Assembly: GCF_017901135.1 (NCBI RefSeq)
Contig: NZ_CP072801.1
Location: 4,220,844-4,284,843, forward strand
Reading direction: 5' to 3'
DNA from: Thiothrix litoralis
GTDB lineage: Bacteria > Pseudomonadota > Gammaproteobacteria > Thiotrichales > Thiotrichaceae
Length of the DNA: 64,000 nt
In this document: in pieces, positions 35,778 through 45,155 of the stretch
Layout: every line of letters starts with the position of its first letter
Position numbering within the stretch: position 1 is the stretch's first letter
Made by a program: the position numbers and the translations under genes
The notes under the pieces: generated by a model
What the model was told of the DNA's origin: nothing
Databases searched by the model: none
The model's input: the letters and a program-made list of their open reading frames with translations, nothing else

Positions 35778-36498
35778 ATGCAACGTTATCGTACTTTAGT
35801 CCGGCTGGCTTTTTTTGCCTTATTCGTCCTTGCCCCGCCGCTGGATTTATTCCGCTTTGACCTGACACTTAACCACCTGTTTTTTCTGGGGGAACCGTGG
35901 CGATTGGGTTTCACCGCACAGAGTGACAGCATGGAAATGGTTGGCAGCATTTTCTTGCGCATCTTTCTGCCGATCTTTCTGGTGGTCGGGGTAGGGGGCT
36001 GGATTTCGTGGAAATACGGGCGTTTGTATTGCGGCTGGTTGTGCCCGCATTTTGCGGTGGTGGAAGTGGTCAATAACCTGATGCGTCGTGCATCCGGCAA
36101 GCCCAGCCTGTGGGAGAAACAGGTGTTACCGGAACAGCAGGCCGATGGCAAACACATTCCCCGCAACCCGTGGTACTGGTCAGTGACAGGCGTGGTGGTG
36201 GTGCTTATTTCCTTGGTGTGGGCGGTAGTGTTGCTGACCTATTTATTACCACCCAAGGACATCTACAGCAATTTGCTGAGCTTTTCGCTGAACCGCCTGC
36301 GAACACGCCTGCCCGATGCGCCTGAAACCACGCACCATCAAGCGCAACATGTTCACTTGTACCCAATGCCATAGCTGTATTGATGCTTGCGGCAAGGTGC
36401 AGGAACACGCCAGCGGGGTTTCCCTGTTGCAATGGGTGGATGGTGAACGTGCTAAAGCGGTGGCAAAAGATGCGGGTATAGCTGAAAAACCCGCTTGA
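35778..36498 (+). pseudogene. 4Fe-4S polyferredoxin membrane protein (CcoG/NapH-like), internally deleted
   Basis: Starts MQRYRTLVRLAFFALFVLAPPLDLFRFDL. Three helices are visible, with the first motif GRLYCGWLCPH. After LPPKDIYSNLLSFSLN (about 36293) the frame changes and the sequence continues in another frame as ACEHACPMRLKPRTIKRNMFTCTQCHSCIDACGKVQ. The missing middle should hold further helices, a second CxxxC(P/A) motif and the first cysteines of a 4Fe-4S cluster. As it stands, the first frame ends at 36374. It lies between the broken hemolysin gene and nirS. Confidence 0.8.
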
Positions 36499-36508
36499 TT
36501 CAAGTCAA
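36495..36508. promoter_or_regulatory. Dnr/FNR-type box, nirS promoter
   Basis: TTGATTCAAGTCAA followed by GG, centred about 80 bases before the nirS start. It overlaps the last codon of the broken 4Fe-4S gene. Confidence 0.85.
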
Positions 36509-36530
36509 GGTATAACCCCACTCTGCGTAG

Positions 36531-38357
<1,827 letters not shown>

Positions 38358-38370
38358 GCATCTTGCTCTT

Positions 38371-38398
38371 GCCCCCTCCTTTGCAAAAAGGAGGGGGC
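38371..38398. terminator. bidirectional terminator between nirS and the TonB receptor
   Basis: Twelve-base stem GCCCCCTCCTTT / AAAGGAGGGGGC with a GCAA loop between convergent genes. Confidence 0.8.
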
Positions 38399-38423
38399 GG
38401 GGGAGGATTTCCTTCAGGCTTCC

Positions 38424-40337
38424 CTAAAAATTCCCTTTCAGTTCCAGCCGTAACGTGCGTGGATATTCTTCATGCCGGAACACGGTGGATTTTTCTTCCA
38501 GCCGTACATCGGTCAGGTTTTCGATTCCCACACCGACTTCCAGATGCTTGTTGACGGCTTTGCGTACCCCGGCATTCCAGAGGGTGTAATGGGGTGCAGC
38601 CGCCATGACACCCGTGGTGGGTGAGGCAATGATCTGGTCAGCCAGATGTTCAGCCCGCAAGTTGGTTTTCCAGCCATGCTTTTCCCATTCAACCCCGGTG
38701 GACAGTGTGTGGCGGGGGCGGCGATCCAACCGTTGACCATCACCATCTTTGGCGTCGAGGTATTGGTAACTGGTGTTCAGTTTCAGCCCATTGCGCACGT
38801 TTACGTCGGCTGAAAGCTCAGCCCCGCGCAGTTTGGCTGTGTCGGTGTTGGCGTAAACCCATTCTTGTACCCCGCCTGCCAGCGTTTTGTCCAGACGGGT
38901 GTCGATCAGGTTGTTGACCTTGTTATCGAACACGGCGGCGCTGAGATTGAGCTTGCCGTGGGTGTAATTCGCACCCAGTTCCAGCGCATCGCTGGTTTCT
39001 GGTTGCAGGTCAGGGTTGCTTTTGATGAGGATTTTGCCGGTCTGGAAGGCGTAGCCGGGGGAAACCTGTTTGATGGTGGGGGCGCGGAAGCCGTGCCCGT
39101 AGCTGGCTTTGAGGGTTAGCTTGTCGTTGACATCGTGGACGATGGATACGCGCGGGCTGGTTTCGCCGCCGAAGATGTCGTGTTCATCCTGCCTGACGCC
39201 TACGGTGACATGGGTGCGTGGCGATACTTCGATTTCGTCTTGCAGGTAGGCTGAGTTGAGGGTGATGTCAGCCTTGCCGCCGGTCAGTTTGGGGTTTTCC
39301 AGGCGCTCGGTGCGGTGTTCCAGCCCGGTGGTGATGAAGTGTTTGTCGCCGATGGCAAAGCGGGTATTGCCTTCTACCACGGTGTCTTGCAGTTTTTGCG
39401 GGTCGGTGGCTGTGCCGGGCGCGGTGGCATGGTTGATGATGTCTACATCACTTTGGTAGGCACGCACTGAGGAAACCGTTTTACCGAGTGAGCCTTTCCA
39501 GCCCAGTGAGGTTTGCTGGCGGTCAATGTCGTAGCTGCTTTGGTACGGGGTATTGGTGCGGGTAACGGTGTTGTACCAGCGGTTTTCCTGCCCGGCGCTG
39601 TGTTCCAGTTTGATCGTGTGGCCTGCGGCGGGTTGCCAATCGGCACTGAGGGACAGTTGTTGTTTTTCCTTGCCTTCGATGGCGGATTGGCGCGGGTCAA
39701 GCTGGCTGGCAACGGCAGAACGGCGTGATTGTTGCCCGCCAATGCTGAGTTGCAGCTTGTCGCCTACCCCGCCGCTGAGGTTGAATTCGGCGTCATGACC
39801 GTCACCTCCGGCATCATCGGTGCTGCTGCGGCTGGTGAGTTTGGCATCACCTGCCCATTGCTCGCCGGGTTTGCGGGTAATGATATTGATCACGCCGCCC
39901 AAGGCGTCGGAGCCGTAGAGGACTGACATGGGGCCGCGTACCACTTCGATGCGTTCGATCTGTTCCACTGGAATCCAGTCGTACTGGTAGTCGGTGTTGG
40001 GGCCGATGACATCGTTGCTGGCGGGCAGGCGTTTGCCGTCAACCAGCAGCAGGGTGTGTTTGCTTTCCATGCCGCGCAGGCTGATGGTTTTGCGTCCGCC
40101 GGAACCGACGCCTTGCAGGCTGACACCCGGCGTGCCCCGGATGGCATCCAGCACGTTGTCACTGCCTTGCTGGGCAATTTCTTGGCGGGTAACGATGGTG
40201 ACGCTGCTGGGGGCTTGTTTGGTTTTGATTTCAGCGCGGGTGGCGGTGACGGTGACTTCCCCCAAGTCATCGGGTTGGTCTGCCCAGAGGTTGCTGCAAC
40301 TGCTGGCGATCATGATGATCAGTAGTTTTTTATGCAT
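38424..40337 (-). CDS. TonB-dependent outer-membrane receptor
   Basis: 637 residues. Signal peptide, then a TonB box-like DLGEVTVTATR, plug domain (SSVTIVTRQEIAQQGSDNVLDAIRGTPGVSLQGVGSGGRKTISLRGMESKHTLLLVDG; IERIEVVRGPMSVLYGSDALGGVINIITRKP) and a 22-strand barrel ending in LELKGNF. The plug resembles CirA/FepA/BtuB-type receptors for siderophores, haem or corrinoids; the ligand is not readable. It begins 14 bases after the stop of the Crp/Fnr regulator gene, so the two form an operon and the receptor may respond to anoxia or NO, perhaps to meet the iron demand of haem-rich denitrification. Confidence 0.9.
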   Translation of the reverse strand: MHKKLLIIMIASSCSNLWADQPDDLGEVTVTATRAEIKTKQAPSSVTIVTRQEIAQQGSDNVLDAIRGTPGVSLQGVGSGGRKTISLRGMESKHTLLLVDGKRLPASNDVIGPNTDYQYDWIPVEQIERIEVVRGPMSVLYGSDALGGVINIITRKPGEQWAGDAKLTSRSSTDDAGGDGHDAEFNLSGGVGDKLQLSIGGQQSRRSAVASQLDPRQSAIEGKEKQQLSLSADWQPAAGHTIKLEHSAGQENRWYNTVTRTNTPYQSSYDIDRQQTSLGWKGSLGKTVSSVRAYQSDVDIINHATAPGTATDPQKLQDTVVEGNTRFAIGDKHFITTGLEHRTERLENPKLTGGKADITLNSAYLQDEIEVSPRTHVTVGVRQDEHDIFGGETSPRVSIVHDVNDKLTLKASYGHGFRAPTIKQVSPGYAFQTGKILIKSNPDLQPETSDALELGANYTHGKLNLSAAVFDNKVNNLIDTRLDKTLAGGVQEWVYANTDTAKLRGAELSADVNVRNGLKLNTSYQYLDAKDGDGQRLDRRPRHTLSTGVEWEKHGWKTNLRAEHLADQIIASPTTGVMAAAPHYTLWNAGVRKAVNKHLEVGVGIENLTDVRLEEKSTVFRHEEYPRTLRLELKGNF

Positions 40338-40351
40338 AAGTCAGTATCTCC

Positions 40352-41017
40352 TCACTGCCGCCGCAGTTTTTCAAGGTTATGGACGTGAATAGAGGTGCGT
40401 TCCACGGTGATCAAGCCTTTTTCAGACAGGTTGTGGAGTGCGCGTGAAAAGGTTTCGGGGGTCAGGTTTAGGCTGGATGCGACCACCGATTTGCTGGCAA
40501 TTAATGACACCACGCCCTGAACCCGGCTGTTGCCGACAGGGTGGGCGTTTTGCAGTAAATAATCGTTGACCCGCTGAGGGGCGTTACGCAAACAGCATAT
40601 GTACATGCCCGCGAGTAATTGGTTGATACGTGCGCAAGCCAGTTTCAGAAAGACGCTGCCCATTTCCGGCCATTGCTGGATGCCGCTGAGGATGGCTTCC
40701 CGGCTGATGCACAGCAAATCTGACGGTATTATTGCCTGCGCATAAAGGGGGGCTTCAGGGGGGTGGAAAATACCGGCTTCCCCAAAGGTTTCACCGGGAA
40801 ATACTACGTCAATGGTGCGTTCGTGACCGTTATTGGCAATAATGCCAAGCCTGATGCGGCCTGCTGTCAGGCAAAATACGCATGCCTGTTGATCCTCGAT
40901 TTCTACTAAGCGTTGCAGTCGGGGTACGCTAATGGGGTGGGCATTGTGTAACAAATGTTGGCGCTGTTCTGGCGGCAAGCATGTAAAGCAGTCAAAGGCT
41001 GATAGTCGGTCATGCAC
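40352..41017 (-). CDS. Crp/Fnr-family regulator (Dnr-like) with an N-terminal Cys pair
   Basis: 221 residues from GTG 41017. A longer reading to 41131 would pass through the regulatory box at 41081 and has no sensible N-terminus. An N-terminal cNMP-binding-like barrel (ACVFCLTAGRIRLGIIANNGHERTIDVVFPGETFGEAGIF) is followed by a dimerisation helix and a helix-turn-helix, ASKSVVASSLNLTPETFSRALHNLSEKGLI. FDCFTC near the N-terminus is a C-x2-C pair; FNR uses more cysteines for its cluster, so oxygen sensing by Fe-S is doubtful. It is divergent from norE with a shared box. Probably senses NO or redox state. Confidence 0.85.
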   Translation of the reverse strand: MHDRLSAFDCFTCLPPEQRQHLLHNAHPISVPRLQRLVEIEDQQACVFCLTAGRIRLGIIANNGHERTIDVVFPGETFGEAGIFHPPEAPLYAQAIIPSDLLCISREAILSGIQQWPEMGSVFLKLACARINQLLAGMYICCLRNAPQRVNDYLLQNAHPVGNSRVQGVVSLIASKSVVASSLNLTPETFSRALHNLSEKGLITVERTSIHVHNLEKLRRQ

Positions 41018-41080
41018 GAGCGATTTTCCTGTGAAACACCCAATGGATACCGTTATAGCGGGTTTGGTGGCGGGTGCGAC

Positions 41081-41094
41081 TTGACCTGCATCAA
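41081..41094. promoter_or_regulatory. Dnr/FNR-type box between the Crp/Fnr gene and norE
   Basis: TTGACCTGCATCAA followed by GG, identical to the norQ box. A -10 CGTAAT (41115-41120) lies 20 bases downstream, exactly the spacing seen at norQ. Confidence 0.88.
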
Positions 41095-41129
41095 GGATCG
41101 TCGCGCAGGCTAGTCGTAATCTGCCTGTC

Positions 41130-41729
41130 ATGAATGCAACAACTGACTTACCTGTTTCCTCCGAAACCCGTCGCCTTGCCCCCCTGCCGGGGGACTTGGC
41201 GATGTGGATTTTTATCCTTGCCGAATTGTTGGTGTTTGCGGTGTTTTTTGCCTCTTACGCCTTTGCCCGTAGCGGCAATGTGGAATTGTTCAATCACTAC
41301 CAGCAAACCCTTGACCGTGACATTGGCGCGGCGAATACGGTGATTTTGCTGACGGGTAGCCTGTTTGTGGTGCTGGCTGTGCAGGCGATCAAGGCGGGCA
41401 AGGCAGCCCTGTGCCGTAACTGGTTACTGGCAGGAACGGGAATGGGGCTGTTGTTCCTTATCCTCAAAAGCATTGAATTTGCTGACAAGTTTGGGCAGGG
41501 CATCAGCCTGAGCACCAATACGTTCTACATGTTTTATTTGTCGCTGACGTTTTTCCATTTCATGCACGTCATTATGGGCATGGTGATCCTGTTGGCAGTG
41601 GCGTGGAAAGCGCATAGCGGCGACTATTCTGCCACCCAACACACCGGGGTGGAAACCGGCGCATCCTATTGGCACATGGTCGATCTGGTGTGGGTAGTGC
41701 TGTTTCCGCTGGTCTATGTGATGAGGTGA
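41130..41729 (+). CDS. norE: NorE-like haem-copper oxidase subunit III family protein
   Basis: 199 residues with five helices, matching the CoxIII fold: LPGDLAMWIFILAELLVFAVFFASYAFAR, NTVILLTGSLFVVLAVQAIKAGK, FYMFYLSLTFFHFMHVIMGMVILL, TGASYWHMVDLVWVVLFPLVYVMR. NorE accompanies cNor and affects NO reductase activity or assembly; it has no haem or copper site itself. The ATG lies only 15 bases after the first base of the predicted -10, so the mRNA would start about 3 bases before it. No ribosome site is seen. norF follows after 4 bases. Confidence 0.9.
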   Translation: MNATTDLPVSSETRRLAPLPGDLAMWIFILAELLVFAVFFASYAFARSGNVELFNHYQQTLDRDIGAANTVILLTGSLFVVLAVQAIKAGKAALCRNWLLAGTGMGLLFLILKSIEFADKFGQGISLSTNTFYMFYLSLTFFHFMHVIMGMVILLAVAWKAHSGDYSATQHTGVETGASYWHMVDLVWVVLFPLVYVMR

Positions 41730-41733
41730 TGGC

Positions 41734-41976
41734 ATGAAAGCATGGCTAGTGTGGGCGTTACTGGTGTGTTTGACCTTGCTGACATGGTGGGCAGGGCAGG
41801 CTGGGTACAGCGGGCAAGGGTTGGTGGTGGCGTTGTTGGCTTCGGTTTTTATCAAAGGCCATTTCATCATTGCCGATTTCATGGGGCTACGCGGTGTGGC
41901 GCTGTTGTGGCGGGCGCTGGTGCATGGCTGGTTGGTATTGGTGTTGGGTCTGATTTTTTTGGCTATGCTATCCTAA
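41734..41976 (+). CDS. norF: NorF-like small membrane protein (CoxIV-type)
   Basis: 80 residues with three predicted helices: AWLVWALLVCLTLLTWWAG, GLVVALLASVFIKGHFIIADFMGL and LVHGWLVLVLGLIFLAML. The central KGHFIIADFMGLR is typical of the prokaryotic cytochrome c oxidase subunit IV family that includes NorF. It starts 4 bases after norE with GATGAGGTG ahead and forms the norEF pair. It is followed, after 29 bases, by an unrelated AAA-ATPase-like gene. Confidence 0.88.
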   Translation: MKAWLVWALLVCLTLLTWWAGQAGYSGQGLVVALLASVFIKGHFIIADFMGLRGVALLWRALVHGWLVLVLGLIFLAMLS

Positions 41977-42005
41977 GCTCATCGCTTTTGAACCAGGCCA
42001 CTGCC

Positions 42006-43550
42006 ATGCTGAAACAACTTCCCGTTGGTATCCAGACTTTTCAGGAACTGATTAGCCGTCACTGCCTTTATGTGGATAAAACCAAAGCCATCCATCAGGT
42101 GTTGGGTTTGGGGAAGTATTTTTTCCTCTCGCGTCCCCGCCGTTTCGGTAAATCGTTGCTACTCTCCACCATCAAGGAAATTTACAGCGGCCACCGCGCT
42201 TTGTTCGCCGGTTTATGGATCGAAGATCAGTGGGATTGGGGCAAGGTACATCCGGTAGTGCATATTTCTTTTGCCAGCATTGGCTACCGCAATATTGGGC
42301 TGGAAGAGGCACTCAGAAACGAAGTGCAGTCAATTGCGACAGGCTACGGCATTGCGTTACGCAACACTGTTAGCATCGCTTTAATGTTCGGTGAGTTGCT
42401 GGAGGAATTATCTAAACAACACGGCAAAGTCGTGGTGCTGATCGACGAATACGACAAGCCCTTGATTGATTACCTCGATGATATTTCACAGGCCAAAGCC
42501 AATCAGCAGACGATGAAAACCTTCTATTCGGTAATCAAAGACAGTGATCCGTATCTGGAGTTTTTGCTGATCACGGGTGTGTCGAAATTCAGCCGGGTGT
42601 CGATTTTCTCCGACCTCAATAACCTGTTTGACCTGACGATGGATCGCAGTGCCGCCACGTTGCTGGGCTACACACAGGCAGAACTGGAGCATTATTTCAC
42701 GCCTTACCTGCCTGCTACTGAAAGCTACCTCGGCTTGAAGCGTGACGAATTACTGGAAAAAATCCGCCATTGGTACAACGGCTATAGCTGGGATTTACGC
42801 AGCCGCGTTTATAACCCGTATTCCATTTTGAGCTTCTTTCAGGCGCAAGATTTTCGTAATTTCTGGTTTGAATCCGGCACGCCCACCTTCCTGCCCAAAC
42901 TGATGCGCAGTGAAGGCGTCTATCGGGTAGACGATATGGAGGTGGATGAACTGGCGCTGGGGAATTATGACCTTGAACGCTTACAACTGACTCCGGTGCT
43001 GTTCCAGACGGGCTACCTGACCTTGAAAAGCCGCGATGAATATGGCTTGTTCCAGCTCGGCTACCCGAACCGTGAAGTGCAGGCATCCATGTTGATGTAC
43101 CTGATGGCAGAATGGGCACACGAAGAACCTGCGCACACGACGCCAATGGTGGTCAAACTGCATAAAGCTTTTCAGCGCAATGATTTGCCAGCGGTGATTG
43201 AACTTATCAAGGGCGTATTCAAGAAAATCCCCTCACACATTTTCCTGCAAGAACGGGAAGCCTATTACCACAGCCTGATTTACCTGACGTTTTTCTATCT
43301 GGGGCAGTATGCCGAGGCTGAAGTCAACGACAGCACCGGGCGTATTGATTGCGTGGTAAAAACCCCGACCCACCTTTATATCCTTGAGTTCAAGCTAGAT
43401 AAAACCGCGCAGGTGGCAATGGAACAGATCAAGGCGCGTGATTATGCGGGGGCATACCGCGCTGATCCACGCACCAAAGTATTGGTTGGCATCAACTTTA
43501 GCAGTGAAACTAAAACTGTGGATGATTGGGTGCAGGAAACGGTAATTTAA
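42006..43550 (+). CDS. AAA-ATPase-like / PD-(D/E)XK nuclease-like protein inside the nor cluster
   Basis: 514 residues from ATG 42006 (an upstream in-frame reading would run through norF). PF09820-type N-terminal ATPase: LPVGIQTFQELISRHCLYVDKTKAIHQVL, altered Walker A RPRRFGKSLLLSTI, Walker B KVVVLIDEYDKPLIDYL, and RHWYNGYSWDLRSRVYNPYSILSFF. C-terminal PD-(D/E)XK: NDSTGRIDCVVKTPTHLYILEFKLDKTAQVAMEQIKARDYAGAY, in which D, E-x-K and Q/D are visible. Its function is unknown. It interrupts the expected norEF-norQD order and is probably a mobile-type or defence-type cargo gene. It is distantly related to the copy at 15265. Confidence 0.87.
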   Translation: MLKQLPVGIQTFQELISRHCLYVDKTKAIHQVLGLGKYFFLSRPRRFGKSLLLSTIKEIYSGHRALFAGLWIEDQWDWGKVHPVVHISFASIGYRNIGLEEALRNEVQSIATGYGIALRNTVSIALMFGELLEELSKQHGKVVVLIDEYDKPLIDYLDDISQAKANQQTMKTFYSVIKDSDPYLEFLLITGVSKFSRVSIFSDLNNLFDLTMDRSAATLLGYTQAELEHYFTPYLPATESYLGLKRDELLEKIRHWYNGYSWDLRSRVYNPYSILSFFQAQDFRNFWFESGTPTFLPKLMRSEGVYRVDDMEVDELALGNYDLERLQLTPVLFQTGYLTLKSRDEYGLFQLGYPNREVQASMLMYLMAEWAHEEPAHTTPMVVKLHKAFQRNDLPAVIELIKGVFKKIPSHIFLQEREAYYHSLIYLTFFYLGQYAEAEVNDSTGRIDCVVKTPTHLYILEFKLDKTAQVAMEQIKARDYAGAYRADPRTKVLVGINFSSETKTVDDWVQETVI

Positions 43551-43573
43551 CCCAAAGCAGTGCTCCAATACCC

Positions 43574-43587
43574 TTGACCTGCATCAA
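43574..43587. promoter_or_regulatory. Dnr/FNR-type box, norQ promoter
   Basis: TTGACCTGCATCAA followed by GG. -10 CATAAT (43608-43613) lies 20 bases downstream. The predicted transcript start is near 43620. Confidence 0.9.
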
Positions 43588-43622
43588 GGTCTCTTCTCCG
43601 ACACCCGCATAATCTGTGACCT

Positions 43623-44450
43623 ATGAGTTCAGCAACTACCCTATCTGTTACCCGTGGAGCATTGATGGAAACTGGAGCAATCCCCCATTACCAGGCACAA
43701 GCGCAGGAAGTGACCCTGTTTGAACACGCTTTCCGCCGCCAACTGCCGGTATTGCTGAAAGGCCCGACGGGTTGCGGCAAGACCCGTTTCGTCGAACACA
43801 TGGCAGCTAAACTGGGCAGACCGCTGTACACCGTTGCCTGTCACGATGATTTAAGTGCAGCGGATTTGGTCGGGCGGCATCTGATTGGCGACGGTGAAAC
43901 CTACTGGAACGACGGCCCGCTGACCCGTGCAGTACGCGAAGGCGCAATCTGCTATCTGGACGAAGTGGTGGAAGCCCGCAAAGATACCACCGTGATCTTG
44001 CACCCGCTTTCCGACAACCGCCGCATCCTGCCGATTGAACGTACTGGCGAAACCTTGCACGCGCCGCCCGAATTCATGCTGGTGGTGTCCTACAACCCCG
44101 GCTATCAGAACTTGCTCAAGGGCATGAAACCGTCTACCCGCCAGCGTTTCGTGGCGTTACGCTTCGATTACCCCCAGCCGGAACTCGAAGCACGTATTGT
44201 GGCGCAAGAAGCTGGGGTAGACGACAAACTGGCGGCGCAATTGGTGAAATTGGCGAATGCCTTGCGGGTGCTGAAAGAACACGATCTGGAAGAATCCGCC
44301 TCCACCCGCTTGCTGGTTTATACCGCCACGCTAATGCAGGATGGCTTCGAGCCGCAGGCTGCTTGCCGTGCCGCGCTGGTCGAGCCGCTGACCGATGACC
44401 CGGAGACGGTGGAGGCATTGATGGAAGTGGTGCAAACGTTTTTTGCTTAA
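43623..44450 (+). CDS. norQ: NorQ/CbbQ-type MoxR AAA+ ATPase
   Basis: 275 residues from ATG 43623, or 261 from ATG 43665, which has GTGGAG five bases ahead and matches the usual NorQ N-terminus. Walker A LLKGPTGCGKTRFVEHMA, Walker B AICYLDEVVEARKDT, sensor SYNPGYQNLLKGMKPSTRQRFVALRFDYP. NorQ with NorD acts as a chaperone inserting the non-haem iron of cNor. Its stop overlaps the stop of the convergent Dnr-type regulator by 4 bases. norD lies beyond that gene, so norQ and norD are not in one transcript. Confidence 0.95.
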   Translation: MSSATTLSVTRGALMETGAIPHYQAQAQEVTLFEHAFRRQLPVLLKGPTGCGKTRFVEHMAAKLGRPLYTVACHDDLSAADLVGRHLIGDGETYWNDGPLTRAVREGAICYLDEVVEARKDTTVILHPLSDNRRILPIERTGETLHAPPEFMLVVSYNPGYQNLLKGMKPSTRQRFVALRFDYPQPELEARIVAQEAGVDDKLAAQLVKLANALRVLKEHDLEESASTRLLVYTATLMQDGFEPQAACRAALVEPLTDDPETVEALMEVVQTFFA

Positions 44451-45139
44451 AGCTCCACCCGGATCATTTCTTCCAGCACGCCCACGTCCAGCAGCTCGAT
44501 GTGCTGGTCATTGACGGCAATCAGTTTCAGGCTGGTCAGGCGTTTGAGGATGCGTGAAAAAGTTTCTGGCTTGATCGACAGGCGCGAGGCGACCACGTGT
44601 TTGGGCACATCCAGCACGATGCGGTTACAAGCAGGGTCGCTACAACGCATTTCCAGCAGCCAGATAACCAGGCGGAAAGTGGCATTGTGCAGGGTCAGGC
44701 GGTCGACTTCGTTGAGCAACCAGTGCATCCGGCGGCTCATCAGCCCCATCATGCCGAAGCACAGGTCAACGGAGGAGCGCAGCATGTGTTCGTATTGTGC
44801 AGCATTGATGCCCACAACCACAGCGGGTTTGAGCGCGACAGCATGGACAGGGAACTGCCGCCCACCCATGAACAACACGGCTTCGGCAAAACTGCTGCCG
44901 GGGGAGATGATGTCCACCACTTTTTCATCCCCATTGGGGGTGAGGCGGAACAATTTCATGAAGCCTTTGATATTGACGAACACCTCTTTCAGCGGGTCAC
45001 CCTGCCGGAACAGCAATTCGCCTTCATTCAAGGTGTACAGGTGCGCCGAATTCACCAGCGTATTGAACTGGTCAGGTTCCAGCGCCCGGAACAGCGGCGA
45101 GCGATGCAAAACAGTCAGGGTGTAATTATCAAATTTCAT
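44447..45139 (-). CDS. dnr: Dnr-type Crp/Fnr regulator
   Basis: 230 residues from ATG 45139, the family's usual length of about 227. The upstream in-frame extension overlaps norD and is less likely. N-terminal effector barrel LNEGELLFRQGDPLKEVFVNIKGFMKLFRLTPNGDEKVVDIISPGSSFAEAVLFMGGRQFPVHAVAL, dimer helix, and helix-turn-helix ASRLSIKPETFSRILKRLTSLKLI. It has no N-terminal cysteine cluster, as in DNR, which senses NO through haem. It is the best candidate to read the TTGAY-N4-RTCAA boxes. It is inserted on the minus strand between norQ and norD, 16 bases from the norD start. Confidence 0.9.
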   Translation of the reverse strand: MKFDNYTLTVLHRSPLFRALEPDQFNTLVNSAHLYTLNEGELLFRQGDPLKEVFVNIKGFMKLFRLTPNGDEKVVDIISPGSSFAEAVLFMGGRQFPVHAVALKPAVVVGINAAQYEHMLRSSVDLCFGMMGLMSRRMHWLLNEVDRLTLHNATFRLVIWLLEMRCSDPACNRIVLDVPKHVVASRLSIKPETFSRILKRLTSLKLIAVNDQHIELLDVGVLEEMIRVEL

Positions 45140-45155
45140 GCAGTGAAGTGTAACG

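Noticed and set aside
40352..41131. Crp/Fnr regulator starting at ATG 41131 (259 residues)
   Set aside because: The extra N-terminus has no family similarity and its coding sequence runs through the Dnr-type box and the norE promoter; GTG 41017 fits the usual length.
41742..43550. 602-residue protein fusing norF-region sequence to the AAA-ATPase-like gene
   Set aside because: The first 88 codons are an alternative frame of norF; the family N-terminus begins at ATG 42006.
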